Shown here piece by piece: positions 54,031 through 61,900 of a stretch of 64,000 bases of DNA (positions are counted from its first letter, which is position 1; each line of letters begins with the position of its first letter). A program made the translations under genes and the position numbers. The stretch spans positions 7,812,001 through 7,876,000 of the forward strand of contig NZ_CP108476.1 in the NCBI RefSeq assembly GCF_036226465.1, given 5' to 3'. The notes beneath the pieces are model-generated. The model did not search any database. It worked only from the letters and a program-made list of their open reading frames with translations, and was not told where the DNA came from. This DNA comes from Kitasatospora sp. NBC_01250. GTDB taxonomy: Bacteria; Actinomycetota; Actinomycetes; Streptomycetales; Streptomycetaceae.

Positions 54031-55527
54031 TCAGGAGGTGGCGGTGGCGGGAGCAGGGGTGGGCTGCTCGCGCCGCTCGTCGTCCGCCACCAGGGCGAGG
54101 TGCGGCCGGTGGTGCTTGCTGAGCCCCGCCAGCGCGACCACGACGGCCAGCAGCAGCGCCCCGGCGGCGATCACGAAGCTGAGCGTGAACTGGCTCTCCG
54201 CGGGCAGCGCGGCCCCGCCGAGCGCGGCGTAGCTCACCGTCTTGGAGGCGAGCAGCGAGGTCACCACCGCGCTGGCGATCGAGCTGCCGACCGACCGCGA
54301 GATGGAGTTGATGCCGTTGGCGATGCCAGTCTGCTGCAGCGGCACGCTGGCCGCGATCAGGGCGGGCATCGCGGCGTAGCCGAAGGAGATCGCGATGCCG
54401 GTGAGCATGCCCGCCACGATCACCGAGCCCTCGGCGCCGTGGCCGAAGGCCAGCCAGGCGAAGCCCGCCACGCCGATCAGCGCGCCCACCGCGAGGGTGT
54501 GCCGGGCGCCGATCCGCCGCACCAGCCGGCCGCCGACCGGCGCCGCGGCCAGCGCGATCAGCGCGCTGGGCAGCAGGTACTCGACGGAGGCGCGCAGCAC
54601 CGAGGCGGTGAAGCCGTAGCCGGTCAGCCGGCCCGGCATCTGCACCAGGTAGGAGATGCCGATGAACTGGGCGAACGAGGCGAAGCCGACGAAGAGCCCG
54701 GCCAGGTTGGTGAAGAGCACCTGGCGGTGGACGAACATCCGCATGTCCACCAGCGGCTCGCGCACCCGCCGTTCGATCAGCACCCAGAGCGCGGCGACCA
54801 CCACGGAGCCGGCCAGCGAGCCGAGCGTGCGGGCCGAGGACCAGCCCCACTCGTGGCCCTGCGAGATGCCGAGCAGCAGCAGGACCAGGAAGACGGCCAG
54901 GCTCAGCGCGCCCAGCACGTCGATCCGGCCCCCGGTGGGCGAGCCGCCGTGCGGGACGACGGCGGCGACGGCGGCCAGTGCGAGCACGGTCAGCGCGGTG
55001 GAGAACCAGAAGACCAGGTGGTAGTTGGGGTGCGCGCCCTGGGTGAGCAGCCCGGTGGCCACCAGCGAGAGCCCGCTGCCGAACGCCAGCGTGCCGCTGA
55101 CCAGCGCCATCGCCCCGTGCAGCTTCTCCTGCGGCACCTCGTCGCGGATCACCGAGAGGGCGAGCGGGAAGATCGCGGTGGCGGAGCCCTGGAGCACCCG
55201 GCCGACGATCAGCAGGGTCAGCGAGGTGGTGGTCGCGGCGATCACCGAGCCGACCACCATCACCGCGAGCACGGCGAGCAGCGTGCGCTTCTTGCCGTAC
55301 TGGTCGCCGACCCGGCCCAGCAGCGGGGTGAAGACGGCGGCCGAGAGCAGCGCGGCAGTGGTCACCCAGCTGACGCCGGCGGCGCCGGTGTGCAGTTGCT
55401 TCTGCAGCAGGGCGAGGATCGGGACGACCTGGGTCTGCGCCATGGCCACGACCATCGCGGCCAGGCCGAGGGCCAGGATCAGGGGGGTGCTGCCGCGCTG
55501 TCTGGTGGCGGCGATGGCGTGGCTCAT
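54031..55527 (-). CDS. 14-helix MFS drug efflux pump (DHA2 type)
   Basis: 498 residues from ATG at 55527 (GAGGA upstream; longer frame to 55659 rejected). About 14 hydrophobic helices; motif GRVGDQYGKKRTLL after helix 2 and motif C-like LALSVIRDEVP, SGLSLVATG. It is typical of proton-coupled multidrug exporters next to a divergent MarR gene, hence likely induced by a toxic ligand. Confidence 0.9.
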   Translation of the reverse strand: MSHAIAATRQRGSTPLILALGLAAMVVAMAQTQVVPILALLQKQLHTGAAGVSWVTTAALLSAAVFTPLLGRVGDQYGKKRTLLAVLAVMVVGSVIAATTTSLTLLIVGRVLQGSATAIFPLALSVIRDEVPQEKLHGAMALVSGTLAFGSGLSLVATGLLTQGAHPNYHLVFWFSTALTVLALAAVAAVVPHGGSPTGGRIDVLGALSLAVFLVLLLLGISQGHEWGWSSARTLGSLAGSVVVAALWVLIERRVREPLVDMRMFVHRQVLFTNLAGLFVGFASFAQFIGISYLVQMPGRLTGYGFTASVLRASVEYLLPSALIALAAAPVGGRLVRRIGARHTLAVGALIGVAGFAWLAFGHGAEGSVIVAGMLTGIAISFGYAAMPALIAASVPLQQTGIANGINSISRSVGSSIASAVVTSLLASKTVSYAALGGAALPAESQFTLSFVIAAGALLLAVVVALAGLSKHHRPHLALVADDERREQPTPAPATATS

Positions 55528-55599
55528 GGGGGGTCCTCTGCGAACGGTGCACGGCGAACGGTGGCGGTCGGGGGGAACCTGGACCATTGCCGTTTGAAA

Positions 55600-55660
55600 G
55601 GTTGATGTCCTCAACCAATGAGATGACGGTAGACCTGAAAGATTGAGGATGTCAACCAAT
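55600..55660. promoter_or_regulatory. Paired MarR operators between efflux pump and marR genes
   Basis: GTTGATGTCCTCAAC (55601-55615) is near-palindromic, and ATTGAGGATGTCAAC (55642-55656) is its close reverse complement relative. The two sites lie between the divergent starts, one near each gene, fitting autoregulation and repression of the pump by the adjacent MarR protein. Confidence 0.75.
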
Positions 55661-55678
55661 CTCGCCTACACTCGACCC

Positions 55679-56134
55679 ATGACGCAGTCCGCCACCCCGC
55701 CCGCCGCCGCCCCCGCGGCTGCCGTCGCCGCGCCCACCCCGGTCGAGCTGATGGACCAGGTCGCCCGGGCCGCGGCTGCCTACTACCGGCACTTCGCCAC
55801 GCTCGCGGCCGACCGGGGCCTCACCCTCATGCAGGGCAAGACGCTCAGCCTGCTCCGCGAGCCCCGCCCGATGCGCACCCTGGCCGACCTGCTGGCCTGC
55901 GACGCCTCCAACGTCACCGGCATCGTCGACCGCCTGGAGGCGCGCGGACTGGTCCGCCGCGAGGTCGATCCCGCCGACCGGCGGATCAAGAACGTGCTGC
56001 TCACCGAGGAGGGCGAGCAGGCCGTCCGCGAGATCCGCGCCGAGCTGGTGTCCGGCCTCACCGGCCTGGAGCAGCTCGACGAGGCGGACCGGCACGCCCT
56101 CCAGCGCCTGCTGGGACTGGTCTTCCCCGGGTGA
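55679..56134 (+). CDS. MarR-family regulator
   Basis: 151 residues from ATG 55679, only 18 bp after the second operator. After an Ala/Pro leader, the winged helix is clear: LTLMQGKTLSLL, MRTLADLLACDASNVTGIVD (recognition helix), RRIKNVLLTEEGEQ in the wing. It should repress itself and the divergent pump/ALDH unit until an effector binds. Confidence 0.92.
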   Translation: MTQSATPPAAAPAAAVAAPTPVELMDQVARAAAAYYRHFATLAADRGLTLMQGKTLSLLREPRPMRTLADLLACDASNVTGIVDRLEARGLVRREVDPADRRIKNVLLTEEGEQAVREIRAELVSGLTGLEQLDEADRHALQRLLGLVFPG

Positions 56135-56195
56135 TCCGGACCCTGTCCGGCCCACCGGTCCGTGACCCCGGCGGGTCGCCCCGCGTTGAGGGGGT

Positions 56196-57587
56196 GTGCC
56201 CAACCACACCTCCCGCCGCTCCCTGCTGGCCGCCGCCTCCGTCGCCGTCACCGCAGCCGCCGTCTCGCCCCGCGCGTCGGCCGCGACCGCCCCGAGCCGT
56301 CCGGCGCCGGACGCCGGCCCCGCCGAGGTGACCCCCGCCGTCGAGTTCCGGGCCTGGACCACCGCCGCCGACTGGGGCGCCGGCGCCGCCCAGGGCACCG
56401 CGGTCGAGGACCTCCCGGGCGGCTCGGGCGACGGCCCCCAGGGCCTGCGGATCGAGACGGCCGCCGGCACTGTCGACCTCACCGACCCGCACACCGGCGC
56501 GACCGCGAGCTGGGAGTGGGCGAGCTGGACCTCGCCTGCGCAGCCGCTCGCCGTCCCGGCTGCGCAGGCCGTGGTCTCCTGGAACGCCCACACCCCCGCC
56601 GGCACGTGGCTCGCCGTCGAGCTGCGCGGCAGCTACACCGACGGCACGAGCACGCCCTGGTACGTGATGGGCCACTGGGCCGCGGGCGACCAGGACATCC
56701 GCCGCACCAGCGTCGACGCCCAGCAGGACGGGCGCAGCAGCATCCGCACCGACACCTTCGCCATCGACACCCCCGCGAGCGGGCTGCGCCTGGCCGGCTG
56801 CGAGCTGCGGCTCACCCTCTACCGCACGCCCGGCACCGCCCTCACCCCCACCGTCCGGCGCCTGGGCCTGCTCGCCTCCGACCTGCCCGAACGCACCGAG
56901 GTGCCGCCCGCCGCGCCCGGCCTGCCCGCCGCCCGCGAACTGCCCGTGCCGCGCTACTCGCAGGAGATCCACCGGAGCCAGTACCCGCAGTACGACAGCG
57001 GCGGCGAGGCCTGGTGCAGCCCCACCTCCTCGCAGATGGTCATCGCCTACTGGGGCCAGGCGCCGACCCCCGCCGACCTCGCCTGGGTCAGCCCCGACTA
57101 CGCCGACCCCCAGGTCTGCCAGGCCGCCCGCGGCACCTACGACTACCAGTACCAGGGCTGCGGCAACTGGCCGTTCAACGCCGCCTACGCGGCGACCTAC
57201 CCCGGCCTGCAGGCCGTCGTCACCCGGCTGCGCTCGCTGACCGACGCCGAGCAGCTGATCCAGGCGGGCATCCCGGTGATCACCTCCGTCTCGTTCCGCA
57301 GCGGCGAACTGGACGGCGCGGGCTACGACACCGCAGGCCACCTGATGGTGCTCGTCGGCTTCACCGCCCAGGGCGACGTGATCGCCAACGACCCCGCCTC
57401 ACCCTCCGACGACGCCGTTCGACGCGTCTACCAGCGGCGCCAGTTCGAGAACGTCTGGCTGCGCACCAAATGGACGAACGCGGCAGGCACCGTGGCGGAC
57501 GGCAGCGGCGGCATCTGCTACCTCTACTTCCCGACCGACCCCGACCCGACCCAGACCCAGGCCCTCGCCTCCTGCGGAGTGCGCTGA
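56196..57587 (+). CDS. Tat-exported C39-like peptidase
   Basis: 463 residues from GTG 56196. Twin-arginine signal NHTSRRSLLAAASVAV, then a ~200-residue beta-rich N-terminal domain, then a C39-like (papain-fold) peptidase domain: Cys in AWCSPTSSQMV, His in TAGHLMVLVGF, Asp/Asn in IANDPAS. Cell-surface proteolysis is likely; it has no ABC-transporter domain, so it is not a leader-cleaving transporter. Confidence 0.85.
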   Translation: MPNHTSRRSLLAAASVAVTAAAVSPRASAATAPSRPAPDAGPAEVTPAVEFRAWTTAADWGAGAAQGTAVEDLPGGSGDGPQGLRIETAAGTVDLTDPHTGATASWEWASWTSPAQPLAVPAAQAVVSWNAHTPAGTWLAVELRGSYTDGTSTPWYVMGHWAAGDQDIRRTSVDAQQDGRSSIRTDTFAIDTPASGLRLAGCELRLTLYRTPGTALTPTVRRLGLLASDLPERTEVPPAAPGLPAARELPVPRYSQEIHRSQYPQYDSGGEAWCSPTSSQMVIAYWGQAPTPADLAWVSPDYADPQVCQAARGTYDYQYQGCGNWPFNAAYAATYPGLQAVVTRLRSLTDAEQLIQAGIPVITSVSFRSGELDGAGYDTAGHLMVLVGFTAQGDVIANDPASPSDDAVRRVYQRRQFENVWLRTKWTNAAGTVADGSGGICYLYFPTDPDPTQTQALASCGVR

Positions 57588-58097
57588 GCCCCGAGCCGAG
57601 CTGACGCTTGATCAGCGATGCTGCGTTGCCGCGACGTTGCCGCTCACCCCACGAAGCCCCTGCACCTCCTCCGGTACCCGCGCGGCAGCTCCTCACCGCC
57701 CCGGACCGCGTGCCCGGCCGGGAAATGCGGGTGCACCGTGTCTGTCCCTCTGCCATGATCGTCGGCCATGACCGCAGCACGCGCCGGAGTGGGAGTTCTG
57801 CAGCGCCCTCTTCCGCGAGTTCCAGCCGCTGATACCCGTCGGCGAGGGACGGCTCAGCCGACCCTCGGCCTCCGGCGCCAACCTCTGGCGCGGCACCTTA
57901 CAAGCCTGACCCCGCACCGTCGCCAGACTGCCCGCGAAGCCCACCGCTGTCGTCTGCCTCTGCACGGCCCAGGGTGAGCCAGTGGTGACCCGCCAGCCGA
58001 TGTGCGAGCGGGTCGTCGCCCGCGAAGCGGGGCTGCCCGTTGCCCGCGCGAGTCGCGGACAGCCGGGGCGGCAGGGTGTGGCGAAGGAGGGGGCGGG
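57588..58097. other. Region without an intact gene; possible coding relics
   Basis: 510 bp. Short frames around 57772-57909 (EWEFCSALFREFQPL) and 57910-58100 (VVCLCTAQGEPVVTR) have gene-like codon bias but no start, no family match and conflicting frames, so they may be remains of a decayed gene. No RNA gene or strong terminator seen. Confidence 0.4.
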
Positions 58098-58634
58098 ATG
58101 AGCCGGCCGTTGCTGTTTCTGGATGTTGACGGGCCGTTGAACCCCTATGCGGCGCCGGGGGGAACGCGTCCGGAGGGGTACGTGACGGTCGGGGTGCCGG
58201 AGGCGGGGGGCGAGTGGGGACGGCGGGTGCGGCCGTTGCAGGTGTGGCTCAGGCCTGGGGACGGGGCCGCGTTGCTGGGGCTGGGCCACTTCGTGGATGG
58301 CGGAGGCCAATCGGTGGATCGGGCCGGTGCTGGGGTTGCCGGAGCTGCCGTTCGTCGACTTCGGGGAGGCGTTGTTCCGGGAGCGGCCGGACGGGTGCAC
58401 TGGAAGTGTGAGCCGCTGGTGCGGTATGCCGCCGGCCGGCCGTTTGCCTGGGTGGACGACGAGCAGGGGGCGGCGGATCACGCCTGTGTGGCAGCCGAGC
58501 ACGGCGGGCGGGCGCTGCTGCATCACGTCAACCCGCGGGCCGGGCTGCGGGAGGCGGACTTCGCCGGGCTCGCGGGGTTCGCGCGGTCGCTGGGGGCGGG
58601 TGGCGGCGGTTGGGGTGTGCGGGGCCGGGGGTGA
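58098..58634 (+). pseudogene. Frameshifted HAD-like gene
   Basis: Starts MSRPLLFLDVDGPLNPY (HAD motif I, DVDG) with GGAGGG ahead. Near 58290 the frame is lost at a deletion, and the expected continuation (MAEANRWIGPVLGLPELPF ... LFRERPDG) appears in another frame. A second, single-base slip near 58400 restores the first frame for HWKCEPLVRYAAGRPFAWVDDEQ. Two compensating indels make an active product unlikely. Confidence 0.75.
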
Positions 58635-58961
58635 CCGAGGGGGTGGGGGGAGCGGGGCGGAGGGGCATCTGGGCAGTGTGGCACTGGTCGTACAAGTCGG
58701 CAACGGCGCCCGGTGGTTGGGGAGCGCTACCGTTCGTGCACCGGCGGGTCGGGCATGTGCGCAGCGTATTGACATGAGCGCGCAATGTGGGCTTAACCTG
58801 GCTGGCACTACCCGCCGGTAGCGTCAATCTACAACCGGACAGCGGAATCGCGCGAGGGTGCCCTGGCTTGTGGGTCGGGGTGCTTCGCGACGTGCTGTGC
58901 CGGTCGGAGTCGCCCGCACGTGCCCGCACCGCGCCGCAAGACTCACACTTTCGGAGAGCCC
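58635..58961 (+). promoter_or_regulatory. Upstream region of the PKS gene
   Basis: 327 bp with no gene. TTGACA at 58769-58774 is followed after 18 bp by TTAACC, a plausible promoter, and CTACCCGCCGGTAG (58808-58821) is a palindrome just downstream that could be a repressor operator. GGAGAG at 58952-58957 is the ribosome binding site. Confidence 0.5.
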
Positions 58962-61900
58962 ATGAGGCCCGCGCCCCCGCGCACAGGACTTCCGCACGAC
59001 CTCGTCATCGGGATCACCCCCTTCTGTCAGCCGGATGTCGGGCTCGCCGAGGCCGTCTGCCGGGCCGGCGGGCTCGGGGTGTTGGACCTGGGGACGGGGG
59101 ACCGGCGGGCACGGGAGGCGGTGGCCGCGCTCAGGGAGCGGTTGGGCGGCGGGTTCGGGGTGCGGGTCGGGCCCGGATGCGGGCTCCTGCCGGAGGAGTT
59201 GGGGGTGTCCGGCGGGGCGAGACCGGAGACGGTGGTGCTCGCCGGGGAGGTGCCCGGCTGGGAGGCGGCGGACGTCGCGGGCCAGTTCCGGCTGCTGGTC
59301 GAGGTGACCGAGCTCGGGCAGGCGGTGGCCGCGGTGCGGGCGGGAGCCCGGGGGCTGATCGCTCGGGGCAGTGAAAGCGGCGGCCGGGTCAGCGAGTTGA
59401 GCACCTTCGTCCTGCTGCAGCAGCTGCTGGCGGCACCCGAGGTGGACGTGCCGGTGTGGGCCTGCGGCGGGATCGGCCTGCGAACGGCGGTGGCGGCGGT
59501 GGCCGGCGGGGCGGCCGGGGTGGTGCTGGACAGCCAGCTCGCGCTGCTGGACGAGTCAGGGGTGTCGCCCGAGGATGCGGCGGCGGTGCGCGGCATGGAC
59601 GGCTCCGAGACGCTGGTCGTCGACGGTCGGCGGGTGCTGCGGAGAAGAAAAGAGTTGATGGTTGGTCAGGACGGTTTCCTGGCGAAGGTGTTCGCGGAGC
59701 GGTGGGGGACGGTCCGGCGGGCATTGCGGGCCATCGGCGAAGCCGTCCGGGGGGCCGAGGCAGGCGCCGCGCTGTTGCGGCCCGGGGCACCGCTGAGCGT
59801 GGCGTTCGGTACCGAACTCCCGGTGGCGCAGGGGCCGATGACCAGGGTCAGTGACCAGCCCGGGTTCGCGGCGGCGGTCGCCGAGGCGGGCGCGCTGCCG
59901 TTCGTGGCGCTCGCGTTGGCGGGTGCGGAGCAGAGCCGCGAGCTGTTGGGGCGGACGGCGGTGGCCCTGGAGGGACGCCCCTGGGGCGTGGGCGTGTTGG
60001 GGTTCGCGTCGGAGGAGGTGAGGGGCGCGCAGCTGGCCGAGGTGCTGGCGGCGCGGCCGACCCATGCGGTGATCGCCGGCGGACGTCCCGCGCAGGCGCG
60101 AGTGTTGGAGACGGCGGGTATCCGGACCTTCCTGCATGTGCCCTCGCCGGGGCTGCTGCGGCAGTTCCTGGACGACGGGGCGCGCCGGTTCGTCTTCGAG
60201 GGGTCGGAGTGCGGCGGGCACGTCGGGCCCCGGTGCAGCTTCCCGCTCTGGGAGGCGCAGCTGGCGGTGCTGGAGGACTTCCTGGACGAGGCGAAGGAGG
60301 CTCAAGGCACGCAGCTGGAGGTGCTGTTCGCGGGCGGCGTGCATGACGAGCGCTCGGCGGCGATGGTGGCGGCGATGGCCGCACCGCTGGCGGAGCGGGG
60401 CGTGGCGGCGGGCGTGCTGATGGGAACGGCCTATCTCTGCACCGAGGAGGCGGTGGCGCACGGCGCGGTGCAGGAACAGTTCCAGCGCCAGGTGCTGGCC
60501 GCGCGGGCGACGGAGCTGCTGCAGACGGCACCCGGGCACGCCACGCGCTGCCTGCCGAGCCCGTTCACGGTGGAGTTCGGGCAGGCCAGGGAGCGGCTGC
60601 GGGCCGAGGGCGTGCCGGACCGGGAGGCCTGGGAGCACCTGGAGCGGCTGAACGTCGGGCGGCTGCGGATCGCCAGCAAGGGCGTCGACCGGGTGTCGGG
60701 CGAGCTGGTCGAGGTCGACGAGCAGGGGCAGTTGGCGCGCGGGATGTTCATGGCGGGGCAGGTCGCCGTGCTGCGCTCGGCGACCACGACGCTCGCCGGG
60801 CTGCATGCCGCGGTGACGACCGGCGCGGCGGAGTTCCTGGCGGGCAGGACAGACGAACTGACGGAGGCTCAAGAACAGGAAGCGGCGGTGGAGCCGCTGG
60901 ACATCGCCGTGATCGGCATGGCCGGCATGTTCCCGCAGGCGCCCGACCTGCCCGCCTTCTGGGCCAACATCGTGGCAGGCGTGGACGCGGTCACCGAGGT
61001 GCCGGTCGAGCGGTGGGACCCGGCGCTCTACTACTCGGCGGACGGCGACGTGGGCAGGACGCCGTCCAAGTGGGGCGGTTTTCTGCCGCCGATCCCCTTC
61101 GACCCGCTGAGCTACGGCATCCCGCCCGCCGCGCTGGGCAGCATCGAGCCGGTGCAGTTGCTGGCCCTGGAGGCGGCGCGGCGCGCGCTGGTGGACGCGG
61201 GGTACGACGCGGGCGGGGAGCGCCAGGGCAGCAGCGGGCGGAGCTTCGACCGGTCCCGCACCAGCGTGGTGTTCGGCGCCGAGGCGGGCAGCGACCTGTC
61301 GAACGCGGGCGTGCTGGGCGCGGTGCTGCCGGCCTACCTGGGCGAGGTCCCGCCGGCGATCGCCGAGCAACTGCCCGCGCTCACCGAGGACTCCTTCCCC
61401 GGCATGCTCTCCAATGTCATCGCGGGTCGAATCGCCAACCGGCTGGACCTGGGCGGCGCCAACTTCACGGTGGACGCGGCCTGTGCCTCCTCGCTGGCGG
61501 CGCTGGACGTGGCCTGCAAGGAACTGGCGGCGGGCACCGCCGACTTGGCGCTCTGCGGCGGTGCGGACCTGCACAACGGGATCAACGACTTCCTGCTCTT
61601 CGCCTCGGTGCACGCGCTCTCGCCGACCGGCCGCTCCCGTCCCTTCGACGCCTCGGCGGACGGCATCGCGCTCGGCGAAGGCGTCGGCTGCCTGGTGCTG
61701 AAGCGCCTGGCGGACGCGGAGCGGGACGGCGACCGGGTGTACGCGGTGGTCCAGGGCATCGGGAGCGCGAGCGACGGGCGTTCGCTGGGTCTGACCGCGC
61801 CCCGGCCCGAGGGGCAGCGGCTGGCGCTGGAACGGGCCTACCGCGGGGCGGGGGTCGCGCCGGCGCAGGTCGGGCTGCTGGAGGCGCACGGGACCGGGAC

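Noticed and set aside
57768..57977. Short plus-strand ORF of 69 codons
   Set aside because: No ribosome binding site, no family features, and another frame shows more gene-like codon use; treated as a relic region.
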